Counted from the first letter of the stretch, positions 38,345 to 47,185 are shown. The stretch: DNA of 64,000 bases from Myxococcales bacterium (GCA_016706545.1 JADJJK010000031.1:1-64000); one strand, 5' to 3'. Translations and numbers: made by a program. Notes: generated from the sequence alone by a model not told the origin.

Positions 38345-40126
38345 ATGAACTCACGTCTCGCCGCTTCGTTGATCAAGGTTTCGATCCTCGCCCTGACTGG
38401 CCTCGCTGGCGTCGCCGGCCTCGCTGGCGACCGCGGCGCGCTGGCTCAGCCCGCCAGCAAGCCAGCGCCTCCTCCTCCTCCCAGCACCGGGCGCGAGATG
38501 CCCAAGGCCACGAGCCCAGATCTCGGCCCCGAGCAAGCGGCGAAGGTCATCGAGGCTGCGGTCAAGCGCTCCAGCAAGGACGCGAACTGCAACGAGGTGG
38601 TGGACGACCTGCAAGCCGCGGTGCCGTTTGCCAGGCTCAACAAGGCCGCCGCCGGGCCGGTGTACCTGGCGATGCAGCGCTGCGCGATCAAGACCAAGCG
38701 CTGGAACGCGGTCATCCGCGCGACCACGACCCTCTTGCGCATCGATCCGAACCGCGCCAGCCCCGATGAGCTGGTGAAGGCGCTCGTCGAGCTGGGGCGG
38801 TACGAGGACGTCCCTCCCGCCATCAAGGCGCTGCTCAAGCAGTTCCCCGGATCGGCGCGGGAGCTGACCACCGCGCTGACGTACGCGCTGTGCCGGCAGG
38901 AGCGCTGGGCGGAGTGCGCCAAGGTCTCGCAGCAAGCGCTGGCCTCCCTGGCCAAGGCCAACGTGGCCCAGGGCGATGAGGCCATGGTGAAAAACCGCAT
39001 CGCCTACGCGCAGGCGCTCGTCGGCATCGGGGATCTGGCCGGCTTCGCCGCCGAGCGCGCCGCGCTGGCCAAGCTCCTGGGCGACAAGGCCGCGCCGCTG
39101 GAGGCGCTCGACGCCCGCGCCCAGGCCGCCGGCAAGCTGCGCGCCTGGCTGCGCATCGTCCCAGCCCAGAAGCTGCCGCTCGGCACCTATCATTTTTTCG
39201 GCAAGAAGTTCGGCAAGAAGGAGACCGGCGCGCTGCTGACCTTGCGCATGGTGAGCCACGAGCCCAAGGAGCGCGTGTTTCGCCTGGAGGCCGAGGTGCC
39301 AGGCGCCACCGAGCGAGCGACCCGCACGTTCAAGGCGGCCAAGGGCAAGCTGGTGGAGCAATCGCTGACCCCGCCCTTGCAGCTCGACTTCGAGGTCCGC
39401 AAGGTGCGCGCGCCGCGGCCGGCGCAGCTCGCGTGGAAGCTGGTGGAGCTGACCGGTGGCAAGGAGCGGGTGCTGTTCGACGAGACCCCCGCGCTGGAGG
39501 TGTTGCCGCGCGACTACCTGCCGACGAAGCGCCACCTGGGCGCCGACGAGCGCGTGTTCACGCCGGAGAACTTCGCCGCCTGGATCACGCCCAACGTCCC
39601 GGAGGTCGAGGACGTGCTCTCCAAGGCCAAGGCGCGGCTCGAGGATCGCACGTTCGCCGGCGAGCAACGCGCCACGCTGCCGCAGGTGCGCGCGCTCTAT
39701 GATGAGCTCAAGGCGCGCGGCGTCAGCTACGTGATGGACCCCCAGGTCATGGCGGAGCAGCTCTCCGTGCAGCGCACCCGGCTGCCGGCGGAGGTGATCA
39801 CCTCGACCAACGCGCAGTGCCTGGAGGGCACGCTGCTCTTCGCCACGCTGCTCGAATCCGTCGGGCTGCGCCCCATCGTGGTGCTGGTCCCCGGCCACGC
39901 CTTCGTGGGGTGGTGGACCACTCGCAAGGACGGCAAGAAGGTGCCGGCCCGGCTGTTCTTGGAGACCACCTCGGTGGGCACCGCGCCCTTCGAGTACGCG
40001 GTGTCTCGCGCCACCGAGCGGATCCAGGAGGAGACGGCGGCCGGCAACCTGGCCAACGGCGTGGTCCAGCTCGTGGACGTCGCGTCGCTGCGCAAGCTGG
40101 GCTTCACGCCGCAGCCCACCGAGTGA
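38345..40126 (+). CDS. exported transglutaminase-like domain protein
   Basis: 593 residues. The ATG at 38345 has GGGGGAG four bases upstream, and the frame upstream of it is not protein-like. A signal peptide (MNSRLAASLIKVSILALTGL, cleaved near GALAQ) is followed by a Pro-rich linker and helical TPR-like repeats to about residue 260, a beta-rich middle (YHFFGKKFGKKETGALLTLR), and a C-terminal transglutaminase-like domain. The catalytic set appears as Cys492 (NAQCLEGTLLFATLLESVG), His518 (VLVPGHAFVGWW) and Glu540 in FLETTS, where Asp is more usual. Such domains act as cysteine proteases or amide-bond enzymes, or as inactive scaffolds. The location is periplasmic and the substrate unknown. Confidence 0.82.
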   Translation: MNSRLAASLIKVSILALTGLAGVAGLAGDRGALAQPASKPAPPPPPSTGREMPKATSPDLGPEQAAKVIEAAVKRSSKDANCNEVVDDLQAAVPFARLNKAAAGPVYLAMQRCAIKTKRWNAVIRATTTLLRIDPNRASPDELVKALVELGRYEDVPPAIKALLKQFPGSARELTTALTYALCRQERWAECAKVSQQALASLAKANVAQGDEAMVKNRIAYAQALVGIGDLAGFAAERAALAKLLGDKAAPLEALDARAQAAGKLRAWLRIVPAQKLPLGTYHFFGKKFGKKETGALLTLRMVSHEPKERVFRLEAEVPGATERATRTFKAAKGKLVEQSLTPPLQLDFEVRKVRAPRPAQLAWKLVELTGGKERVLFDETPALEVLPRDYLPTKRHLGADERVFTPENFAAWITPNVPEVEDVLSKAKARLEDRTFAGEQRATLPQVRALYDELKARGVSYVMDPQVMAEQLSVQRTRLPAEVITSTNAQCLEGTLLFATLLESVGLRPIVVLVPGHAFVGWWTTRKDGKKVPARLFLETTSVGTAPFEYAVSRATERIQEETAAGNLANGVVQLVDVASLRKLGFTPQPTE

Positions 40127-40257
40127 CCGCCGCCTGGGAGGGCGCCGGCGCCGGGCGGGCCCAAGAGCGGTCCTGACGAGGTTGCGGTCCCGGCGGCTTG
40201 CTGCGAACCTGCGGACTCGCGCGGCACGGCGCCGCGTCGATGCCTTGCAGGAGCCCG

Positions 40258-41661
40258 ATGCGCCCGATGCACGCGACGTCTCGTCTGTCTGTCCTGGTGA
40301 CCGTGCTGGTGCTGCTGGCGAGCGCGCCCTGGGCGCCCGCCGCGCCGGTGCCTCCGGCGGCGCCAGCCGTCTCCCCGGCGCCCCGGGCGGTGCCGTCGCC
40401 GGCGAGCCGCGCCGCGCTGGCTGACCTGCCCAAGGACTTGCCGTCGCTGCTCTCGCTGTACCGGGAGCTCCACGCCAGTCCGGAGCTGAGCCTGCAGGAG
40501 ACCAAGACCTCCGCCCGCATGGCCGCGGAGGTGTCCGCGCTCGGCTTCGAGGTGACCACCGGCGTCGGCAAGACCGGCGTGGTGGCGGTCTTGCGCAACG
40601 GTCCAGGTCCCACGCTGCTCATCCGTACCGACATGGATGGCCTGCCGGTCGTGGAGGCCACCGGGCTCCCCTTCGCCAGCAAGGTGCGCGCGACAACCGA
40701 CGAGGGCATCGAGAGCGGGGTCATGCACGCCTGCGGTCACGACGTGCACATGACGGCCTGGGTGGGCACGGCACGTCGCCTGGTGGCGGCGCGCCAGCGC
40801 TGGTCCGGAACGCTGGTCATGATCGCGCAGCCCGCCGAGGAGCGCGGCACGGGCGCCCGGCTGATGCTCAAGGACGGGCTCTACCGTCGCTTCCCCCGGC
40901 CAACCCACGCGCTGGCCTTTCATGACAGCGCGAGCCTGGCGGCGGGCACCCTCGGCTACAGCCGCGGCTACGCCCTGGCCAACGTCGACTCGGTGGACCT
41001 GGTGGTCAAGGGCGTGGGCGGCCATGGCGCGTATCCGCACACCACCAAGGATCCCATCGTGCTGGCGGCGCGCATCGTCACCGCGCTGCAGACGCTGGTG
41101 GCGCGAGAGCTCGACCCGCACCAGCCCGCGGTGGTCACGGTGGGGAGCTTCCACGCCGGCTCCAAGCACAACATCATCTCGGATCAGGCCACGCTGCTCA
41201 TCACGGTCCGCAGCTACAAAGACGAGGTGCGCAAGCTCCTGCTCGACGGCATCGCGCGCATCGCCAAGGGTGAGGCCATCGCGGCGGGCGTGCCGGCCGA
41301 CCGCATGCCGGTGGTGACCGTGCGCGATGAGTTCACGCCTGCGACCTTCAACACGCCAGCGTTCACCGAGCTGGCGGTGGCGCAGCTCACCGCGCACTTC
41401 GGCAAGGCGCGCGTGCAGGAGACGCTGCCGCCGATGGGCGGCGAAGACTTCAGCCAGTACTACCTGGCCGACAAGTCGATCGAGAGCTTCATCTTCTGGG
41501 TGGGCGGCGTGCCGCGCGCGCGCTGGGACGCGACCGCTGGTGATGTCGCCAAGCTGCCTTCGTTGCACAGCGCGCTGTGGGCGCCGGACGCGGAGCTGAC
41601 GATCCGCACCGCCGTCGAGGGGATGACCACCGTGGCGCTGGCCGTGCTGGCCAGCAAGTAG
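40258..41661 (+). CDS. exported M20-family amidohydrolase
   Basis: 467 residues; the ATG at 40258 follows AGGAG. A signal peptide (LSVLVTVLVLLASAPW) predicts export to the periplasm. The rest is an M20D aminoacylase/carboxypeptidase of the hippurate- and IAA-amino-acid hydrolase type: RELHASPELSLQETKTS, LLIRTDMDGLPVVEATG, MHACGHDVHM with metal-binding Cys and His, AQPAEERGTGARLML with the catalytic Glu pair, the lid-domain GGHGAYPHTTKDP, and the final ligand in MGGEDFSQYYL. All key residues are present. It would remove acyl or aminoacyl groups from small amides. The C-terminal AVEGMTTVALAVLASK is normal. It stands 131 bp after the transglutaminase-like gene. Confidence 0.93.
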   Translation: MRPMHATSRLSVLVTVLVLLASAPWAPAAPVPPAAPAVSPAPRAVPSPASRAALADLPKDLPSLLSLYRELHASPELSLQETKTSARMAAEVSALGFEVTTGVGKTGVVAVLRNGPGPTLLIRTDMDGLPVVEATGLPFASKVRATTDEGIESGVMHACGHDVHMTAWVGTARRLVAARQRWSGTLVMIAQPAEERGTGARLMLKDGLYRRFPRPTHALAFHDSASLAAGTLGYSRGYALANVDSVDLVVKGVGGHGAYPHTTKDPIVLAARIVTALQTLVARELDPHQPAVVTVGSFHAGSKHNIISDQATLLITVRSYKDEVRKLLLDGIARIAKGEAIAAGVPADRMPVVTVRDEFTPATFNTPAFTELAVAQLTAHFGKARVQETLPPMGGEDFSQYYLADKSIESFIFWVGGVPRARWDATAGDVAKLPSLHSALWAPDAELTIRTAVEGMTTVALAVLASK

Positions 41662-41787
41662 CCACGCCGCGCCGGCGCCAGGGCGGCGACCGCGGCGCGC
41701 GCGACTCTGAAGTCGTGGAAACTTCACGGCAACCAGCGTGAAATGGCAGTGGGATGCAACCTGCGTCCGGCGCGTGCATCGCATGGC

Positions 41788-42255
41788 ATGCTGCAAAGAC
41801 TGGTCGTCCTCGTCGCGTTGCTGGCGTGCTCGGGAGCCTGCTCACACGCCCCACACGCTTCACACACACACGGCCCGGCGCCCCTTGATCCGTCCGCTCC
41901 CCCCTCCGCGCCCGAGCCGCCCATGGCCGGTCAGGCCGGCGCCCCCGGGCGGCTGTCGCTGGGGGACTACCTGGTGAGCGCCACCTCCGCCAACGTCTAC
42001 GCGCTGAACTTCGAGACCAAGGAGCGGTATCACCGGATGGCGTTCACGCCGCAGCAGACCCGCGACTACCTGGCGCGGATCGAACTGTCCCAGATCGCGG
42101 ACGGCCCGGTGGTTCGCTGTCCCAGCGACCTGGTGGTCGAGTTCCACGACGCCGCTGGGCGCCTGCTTGGCACCCTTGGCTTCTGCCAGGAGCACGCGCG
42201 CTTCGATGCCAGCGACGGCACGTTCGGCGGCGTTCGCGCGGCGCGGCCCTACTAG
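41788..42255 (+). CDS. small predicted lipoprotein
   Basis: 155 residues from the ATG at 41788. The frame is open 15 codons further, but this start places the signal correctly: MLQRLVVLVALLACSGACSH, with Cys at either LLAC or SGAC as the lipid site. A His/Pro/Ala-rich linker is followed by a compact domain: LGDYLVSATSANVYALNFET, ARIELSQIADGPVVRCPSD and LVVEFHDAAGRLLGTLGFC. I do not recognise a family. It is convergent with the methyltransferase gene 13 bp away. Confidence 0.6.
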   Translation: MLQRLVVLVALLACSGACSHAPHASHTHGPAPLDPSAPPSAPEPPMAGQAGAPGRLSLGDYLVSATSANVYALNFETKERYHRMAFTPQQTRDYLARIELSQIADGPVVRCPSDLVVEFHDAAGRLLGTLGFCQEHARFDASDGTFGGVRAARPY

Positions 42256-42268
42256 CTGCTGACCGCTG

Positions 42269-42967
42269 CTACCGGGTCAGCTCCAGCACGTACAAGGGCT
42301 GCAGCGGATCATCCACGCGGCGGCGCAGCGAGAAGCCAGCGCGCTCCGCGAGCGCCACCACCTGGTGGGCGGGCGGCGCGGTGCGTACCACCAGCGCGCC
42401 AAACGCAAGCCCGAGCGCGCGCCCGCGCAAGCCTTCCGCGTGGTGGGCGATCCGGCGCGCAGGCGCCTGGGGATCCAGCTCGGCGATCACCAGCGTGCCG
42501 CCAGGCACCAGCACGCGGCGCAGCTCCAGGAGCGATCGTTCTCGGTCCGAGAAGTGCCGCAGCGAGCTGATGCACGCCGCGACCTCGACCGAGGCCGTGC
42601 GCAGCGGCAACGCCTCGGCCCGGGCGCGGAGCACGCGGATCGAGGGTCGCGCGGCGGCAGCGGCGCGCGCGCGGCGCGCCAGCACGTCGCTCGGCTCCAC
42701 CGCCAGCACGCGCAAGCGCGGAAAGCGCGCGGCGGCGGCGCAGGCGAACGCGCCGCCACCAGCGCCCAGCTCCAGCATGCACGTCGCCCGGCCCAGCGGC
42801 TCGGCGATGAGGTCGAGCACGCGGTCGTCGAAGGACTCGAACGCCGGGCGCGCGTTGCGCAGGTAGCGCAGGCCGCTTTGGCCCTCGAAGGGGCGCCGGT
42901 ACAGCCAGCGATCGAGCCAGCCAAGCACCGGCCAGCGCGCGGATCGCGGGGGCGCCGAGCCACTCAT
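42269..42967 (-). CDS. class I SAM-dependent methyltransferase
   Basis: 232 residues. It has the Rossmann-type methyltransferase fold: motif I CMLELGAGGGAFACAAA, the acidic end of strand 2 LRVLAVEPSDV, ALPLRTASVEVAACISSLRH (motif II area) and the post-motif LELRRVLVPGGTLVIAELD, as in UbiE-like small-molecule methyltransferases. The remainder (PAHQVVALAERAGFSLRRRV) is the usual C-terminal strand pair. The substrate is not predictable. It starts 14 bp after the stop of the Cys-rich lipoprotein gene on the same strand, so the two may share a transcript. Confidence 0.88.
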   Translation of the reverse strand: MSGSAPPRSARWPVLGWLDRWLYRRPFEGQSGLRYLRNARPAFESFDDRVLDLIAEPLGRATCMLELGAGGGAFACAAAARFPRLRVLAVEPSDVLARRARAAAAARPSIRVLRARAEALPLRTASVEVAACISSLRHFSDRERSLLELRRVLVPGGTLVIAELDPQAPARRIAHHAEGLRGRALGLAFGALVVRTAPPAHQVVALAERAGFSLRRRVDDPLQPLYVLELTR

Positions 42968-42981
42968 CGCGTCAGCTCTAC

Positions 42982-43329
42982 CTAGCAGGTCGGGCAGCTA
43001 CAGGTGAGCACGGCGCCGTTGACGTTGCAGGTGTCATACGGCGCGGCGCACGCCGCGGCCATGCAGTCGCAGCTCGCCGCGCCGCTGGTACACGCCGCGG
43101 GGGTGACGGTACACGAGCGCTTGGGCCCGGTCATCGTCACCATCTCGACGCAGGTCTCGCCGGCCGCGCACTCCTTGCACTCCGTCACCTGTCGGGTGCC
43201 GGGAGCCGCAGCAGGTTCGGCGGTGGTCACTGGATCCACCGCGGTCGATCCAGAGGTTGGAGAGGACGACGACGAGCTGCCACAAGCCGCCGCCAGAAAC
43301 ACGAACAACGCGAGGTTCAAGATACGCAT
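42982..43329 (-). CDS. Cys-rich lipoprotein
   Basis: 115 residues. MRILNLALFVFLAAACGSSS is a textbook lipoprotein signal with Cys16 as the modified residue, followed by a Ser/Thr-rich spacer. The mature domain has 12 further Cys in about 70 residues (TECKECAAGETCVEM, ASCDCMAAACAAPYDTC, LTCSCPTC), a pattern of small disulfide-stabilised domains common on myxobacterial surface lipoproteins. The partner is unknown. The gene lies upstream of the methyltransferase gene in the same direction. The 211 bp to the next gene (43330-43540) contain no other gene I can support. Confidence 0.8.
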   Translation of the reverse strand: MRILNLALFVFLAAACGSSSSSSPTSGSTAVDPVTTAEPAAAPGTRQVTECKECAAGETCVEMVTMTGPKRSCTVTPAACTSGAASCDCMAAACAAPYDTCNVNGAVLTCSCPTC

Positions 43330-43540
43330 GGCGGCACGCTACCCCGGTTCGGCAAGCGCGGGCCACTGCTGGGCGACGCGAGCGCACGGCGCTGGCTGCG
43401 GTAGGGCTCCGACATCGGCGCACAGCGAGCCGCCGCGAGCGCAGGCTTCCAGGAACGGATCCCTCGCTTTGATGGGTCCAGGCGATCCCTTGCTTGACAG
43501 CGAGGCGCGCGATGAAGAGCATCTAGGCCAGCTCCGCAAC

Positions 43541-44392
43541 ATGACCTCCTCTGTGTCGATCCGCACGAAAGACAGCACCCCACGCATGGTCCGCGGCGTG
43601 CTCTTTTTGGACTACGTTCGTATCGTCAAACGCCAGCGGGCCACGGCGAGCGCGCGGCTCTTTCCAGAAGATCGGGTGTACCTCACGGAGCGAATCCAGC
43701 TCGACGCCTGGTACCCGATGGCCGCGTTCGAGCGCCTCGGGTTGGCGCTGCTAGACACGTTCGCCGGCGTGGTGTGGACGCAGGCCGACGAGGACGCGCA
43801 GCAGACCCACGCGGCCAGGACGCGCCGGGCTCGGACCACGCTCCAGCCGGCCAACGCGGAGCCGATCCGCGCGTTCGGCCGCCAGCAGATGGTGGGGATC
43901 TCGGCGCAGTTTCCGGAGCTGGTGGTGGCCAAGTCGCCGCGTGAGACGCTGATGCGGTTCCGCGTGCTGCTCTCGAGCTTCTTTGACTTCGAGGCGCTGG
44001 CGGTGCTCTCGCTCAACGACACCAGCGCCGAGATCATCGTGGACTACGGCATGTGCCCGGCCGCCGAGTGCGCTGCGTCCTGGCAGACGCTGGGCTTCTG
44101 CGAGGCGCTTTTGGCCATGTCCGGGGCGCCGCACCACCACTGCGAGCTGGTGCAGCGGAGCTGGGAGGTCGCGGGCCGGGTGACCCGGCTCCGGCTGTCG
44201 TGGGTGGACGCGCGGCGTCCGCGGCCGCGCGAGACCGGGCCCGCAGATGTGCCGCCGGCAGAGCTTTCGCGCATGGGGAGCGCGCCCGTGGTGGCGATCT
44301 CGTCGGTGCTGCCGGTCGAGGGAGAGGCCTCCGCGCCCATCGTGCTCCTGCCCGAGCACCGCAAGGACCGCGCCGACGATCCAGGGGAATGA
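43541..44392 (+). CDS. DUF2378/TIGR02265-like myxobacterial protein
   Basis: 283 residues from the ATG at 43541; an in-frame ATG at 43472 would add 23 residues. The region MVRGVLFLDYVRIVKRQRAT, then RLFPEDRVYLTERIQLDAWY and PMAAFERLGLALLDTFAG resembles the opening of the DUF2378 (TIGR02265) family, which is largely restricted to Myxococcales. It continues with SPRETLMRFRVLLSSFFDFE, ALAVLSLNDTSAEIIVDYGM and a Cys in FCEALLAM. The function of the family is unknown. The last 60 residues are less conserved-looking. No signal peptide is present. It is convergent with the panE-like gene 10 bp away. The family assignment is from recall of its pattern. Confidence 0.6.
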   Translation: MTSSVSIRTKDSTPRMVRGVLFLDYVRIVKRQRATASARLFPEDRVYLTERIQLDAWYPMAAFERLGLALLDTFAGVVWTQADEDAQQTHAARTRRARTTLQPANAEPIRAFGRQQMVGISAQFPELVVAKSPRETLMRFRVLLSSFFDFEALAVLSLNDTSAEIIVDYGMCPAAECAASWQTLGFCEALLAMSGAPHHHCELVQRSWEVAGRVTRLRLSWVDARRPRPRETGPADVPPAELSRMGSAPVVAISSVLPVEGEASAPIVLLPEHRKDRADDPGE

Positions 44393-44402
44393 GCCCGCGC
44401 GG

Positions 44403-45410
44403 TCACCGCGGCATGGCGGCGCGCAGCTCGCGGCCGGTGTAGCGGCGGCGGTCGCCGCGCTCGGCGGCGCGGACGAGTTCGATGACGCGCGCGTTGACCG
44501 GCGTCTTCACGCCATGCGCGCTGCCGAGCTTCACCACCGCGCCGTTTATCTCGTCGATCTCGGTCGCGCACTCGCGCTCCAGATCTTCGGCCATCGAGGA
44601 GCGGGCCAGCGGGTCGATCTTGAGCGTCCGCCGCGCCAGCCGCGAGTAGAGCCAGGTTGGCAGGCGCAGCAGGGCAGGGATGGCGCCGGGGCGTACGCGA
44701 GTGAGCTGCGCCGGCGCGATGCCCGCGGCGCGCACCGCTGCCAGGCCCTCGGCCATGCACGCCGCCAGCACGCATCGGAAGTCGCGATCGGCCAGCTCGG
44801 CGACGAGCGGCACGCCCGAGAGCGCGTTGATGGGGTTGTTGAGGTTGAGCAGGACCTTGGCCCAGAGGACGGCGCGCATGTCCGGGGCAAGCCGCAGCTC
44901 CAGGTTTGCCGTCGCCCAGCGAGGCTGCAGCACGGCGGCCGCCGGGTGCGGGGAGAGGTGGAGCGCCCCCTCGGTCGCTCGGTGCCAGTGGCCGGGGGCT
45001 GGTTGGGTGATGTTGAAGGGCACCATCCCGGCGACGACGTCGCAGCGCGGCGCGCCCTGGGCTAGCTGCTGCGCGTTGTGTACGCCGTTCTGGAAGCTCA
45101 CCACCTGGGTGCCTGGCCTGGCGTGCCGCGCCAGCTCGGCGATCACGCCCGGGTTGGCGCTGGCCTTGACGCACACGAGCACCAGATCTGCCTGCGCCAG
45201 GCAAGCTGGATCTGCGGTCGCGGTGAAGCGCTCGGGCGCCACCTGGACGTCGAGGCGGTCCAGATCGGTCAGCCGCAAGCCGCGCGTCAGCGGGGCGAGG
45301 AAGCGCGGCCGGCCCAGCAGCGTGACCTTGGCGCCGGCGTGGGCCAGCGCGCCGCCGAGGAACCCGCCCACCAGCCCGGCGCCGTGGACGACGACGTGGG
45401 GCTCGGTCAT
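44403..45410 (-). CDS. panE: 2-dehydropantoate 2-reductase-family protein
   Basis: 335 residues from the ATG at 45410, with GAGG five bases upstream and a 4-bp overlap with the end of the sigma-54 regulator gene. The N-terminal NAD(P)-binding fold has VVVHGAGLVGGFLGGALAHA, the LVCVKASANP segment and VVSFQNGVHNAQQL. The C-terminal helical domain has the family's catalytic Lys block, VLWAKVLLNLNNPINALSG, and a Glu/Asp-rich ending, EIDEINGAVVKLGSAHGVKTP. The enzyme reduces ketopantoate to pantoate in the route to pantothenate and CoA. Some family members act on other oxo acids, so the substrate is not certain. Its position downstream of an RNA-repair regulator is unexpected. Confidence 0.88.
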   Translation of the reverse strand: MTEPHVVVHGAGLVGGFLGGALAHAGAKVTLLGRPRFLAPLTRGLRLTDLDRLDVQVAPERFTATADPACLAQADLVLVCVKASANPGVIAELARHARPGTQVVSFQNGVHNAQQLAQGAPRCDVVAGMVPFNITQPAPGHWHRATEGALHLSPHPAAAVLQPRWATANLELRLAPDMRAVLWAKVLLNLNNPINALSGVPLVAELADRDFRCVLAACMAEGLAAVRAAGIAPAQLTRVRPGAIPALLRLPTWLYSRLARRTLKIDPLARSSMAEDLERECATEIDEINGAVVKLGSAHGVKTPVNARVIELVRAAERGDRRRYTGRELRAAMPR

Positions 45411-47107
45411 GACGCCCTCGCCCGGAGGCCGCGGCGGCGCGCGCCAGGGCGCGGCGCCTCCAGGTGCCCCCACTGCCGGAGCTTGCGCTTGAGCGTGTTG
45501 CGCTGGATGCCCAGCGCGCTGGCGGTGCGCGACAGGTTGTGGGCGCACGCCGCGAAGGCGTGCTCGATCGCGGCGCGCTCGGCCCGCTCCACCGCCTCGG
45601 CCAGCGGCAGGATGGGCCGGGGCGCCGCGGCGCCGAGCGCGGCGCGCTGCGGGCCGCGAGGCGATGGCTGGCCAACGTTCACGCCAGCGTTCACGCCAGC
45701 GTCAGCGCCGCCCGGCCCGGCGCTTGCGGGCGGCCTGCCGCTTGGCGCGCCGCTGCGTAGCTCGAGCGACAGATCGGCGAGGTCGACCTGGTCGTCGCAG
45801 AACACCGACCAGCGCAGCACCTCGCTGCGAAGCTGGCGCACGTTGCCTGGCCAGGGGTACTCGGCGAGCGCGCGCATCGCCGCCGCGGTCACCGGCAGCG
45901 GTCGCCGCGCTCGCCCGAGCGGCTCGAGCTGGAAGGCGCGGATCATCGCTGGCAGATCGGCGATGCGCTCGCGCAGCGGTGGGACGTGCAGCGCCACCCC
46001 GCTGAGGCGGTAGTACAGGTCCTCGCGGAAGCGGCCGTCGCGCACCATCTGGGCCAGGTCGCGGTGGGTCGCCGCCACCACGCGCACGTCCACCGAGATC
46101 GCGCGCTCGCCGCCGACCCTGCGCAGGCTGCGCTCCTGCAGCACGCGCAGCAGCATGGCCTGCACCTGCGGCGCCAGCTCCCCAACCTCGTCGAGGAAGA
46201 TGGTCCCGCCCTGCGCCTGCTCGAATAGCCCGCGGTGCGCCTTGTGCGCGCCGGTGAAGGCCGCGGCCTCGTGGCCAAACAGCTCGCTGGCCAGCACGCT
46301 CTCGGCCAGCGCGCCGCAGTTCTCGGCGACGAACGGGCCGGCGGCGCGGGAGCTGCCCTGATGAAGCGCCCGCGCGATCAGCTCCTTGCCCGCGCCGGTC
46401 TCGCCAAAGATCAGCACAGGGAGCTCGCTGGGCGCCACCCGGGTCACGCGCGCCATCAGCGCGCGCATGGCCTCGCTGTCCGCGATCACCGCGGCGCGCC
46501 GCACCCCCGTCTCGGCGCGCAGGCGCGCCACCTCGGCGCGCAGGGCGCGGATCCGCGGAAATCCGTCGATGTCGAGCCGGATCTCGCGGACGGCGCGCGG
46601 ATGTGGCCTGGGCACGAACGCCGCCGGGATGACCTGCAGCATGCGCGCGCGCAAGAGCTCCGCTTGCACGAAGATGACCCACAAGGTCTGCGCCTGCGGC
46701 GTGCCAGCAGAGAGCAAGAGATCGATCTCCGGGGTGGCCGCCGGCGCGGCCGGGCTGCCATCTCCCAGCTCGGCCACGAGCGGGGACAGCGCAGAGAAGA
46801 GCGCGGCGTAGTCGGAGGGGTCCTCGAGCGGCAGCTCCCGCACCTGCACCTCTGGGACGTGCGTGCGCATGTCCTGGGCCAGCGCCTGCGCGCGCTGGAC
46901 CCCGGCGGGCACGGTCAAGACGATGGCGCGCTGGTAGCGGAGGCGCCGCTCGGTGTGCTCGAGCAGGCGCATGACCGGCCCCCGATCGCCCGCGGGTCTC
47001 GCCGCGTGGTGCGCCGGCGCGGGCCCATCGATCCCCCGATCGGACCAGGTCAGGAGCAACCGCCGGGATGGTTCAGCACGGACCATGGATGGTTCATTGT
47101 AGACCAT
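45407..47107 (-). CDS. rtcR: sigma-54 activator with N-terminal CARF-like domain (RtcR-like)
   Basis: 566 residues if started at 47107; ATG 47086 is possible, and neither has a clear ribosome site. Residues about 15-165 look like the CARF ligand domain of RtcR: RRLLLTWSDRG, RYQRAIVLTVPAGVQRAQ, LPLEDPSDYAALF and the hallmark LLLSAGTPQAQTLWVIF. CARF domains bind RNA-derived or oligonucleotide signals. The AAA+ domain has Walker A GETGAGKE (235-242), Walker B GGTIFLDEVGEL (300-311) and WPGNVRQL. The sigma-54 contact loop reads AAFTGA (282-287) instead of GAFTGA. A Fis-type HTH (NLSRTASALGIQRNTLKRKL) is at the C-terminus. It is divergent from rtcB-prfH, which it should activate. Its 5' codons overlap the proposed binding sites, implying autoregulation. 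Confidence 0.87.
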   Translation of the reverse strand: MVYNEPSMVRAEPSRRLLLTWSDRGIDGPAPAHHAARPAGDRGPVMRLLEHTERRLRYQRAIVLTVPAGVQRAQALAQDMRTHVPEVQVRELPLEDPSDYAALFSALSPLVAELGDGSPAAPAATPEIDLLLSAGTPQAQTLWVIFVQAELLRARMLQVIPAAFVPRPHPRAVREIRLDIDGFPRIRALRAEVARLRAETGVRRAAVIADSEAMRALMARVTRVAPSELPVLIFGETGAGKELIARALHQGSSRAAGPFVAENCGALAESVLASELFGHEAAAFTGAHKAHRGLFEQAQGGTIFLDEVGELAPQVQAMLLRVLQERSLRRVGGERAISVDVRVVAATHRDLAQMVRDGRFREDLYYRLSGVALHVPPLRERIADLPAMIRAFQLEPLGRARRPLPVTAAAMRALAEYPWPGNVRQLRSEVLRWSVFCDDQVDLADLSLELRSGAPSGRPPASAGPGGADAGVNAGVNVGQPSPRGPQRAALGAAAPRPILPLAEAVERAERAAIEHAFAACAHNLSRTASALGIQRNTLKRKLRQWGHLEAPRPGARRRGLRARAS

Positions 47108-47129
47108 TTCAATGGTCCATAGAGAACCA
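47069..47129. promoter_or_regulatory. three phased copies of a composite operator (upstream activating sites)
   Basis: TGGTTC-N6-GACCAT occurs at 47069-47086 and 47090-47107 as direct copies. The inverse, ATGGTC-N6-GAACCA, is at 47112-47129. Start-to-start distances are 21 and 22 bp, two helical turns, so all face one side of the DNA. Copies 2 and 3 form a 42-bp dyad (47089-47130). The array lies about 67-127 bp upstream of the predicted rtcB start of transcription, the usual place for a sigma-54 activator, and it overlaps the first codons of the regulator gene. Confidence 0.7.
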
Positions 47130-47169
47130 TCGGCGGTGCAGGTGCTCGAGATCTCAAAAAGGGCAGGGC

Positions 47170-47185
47170 TGGCACGCTCCTGGCA
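47170..47185 (+). promoter_or_regulatory. sigma-54 (-24/-12) promoter of rtcB-prfH
   Basis: TGGCACG-N4-TGGCA, one base off the consensus TGGCACG-N4-TTGCA, with GG and GC exactly 12 bp apart. Transcription should start near 47196, giving a 28-base leader with the ribosome site GAGGTGG (47210-47216) before the rtcB ATG. Confidence 0.8.
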
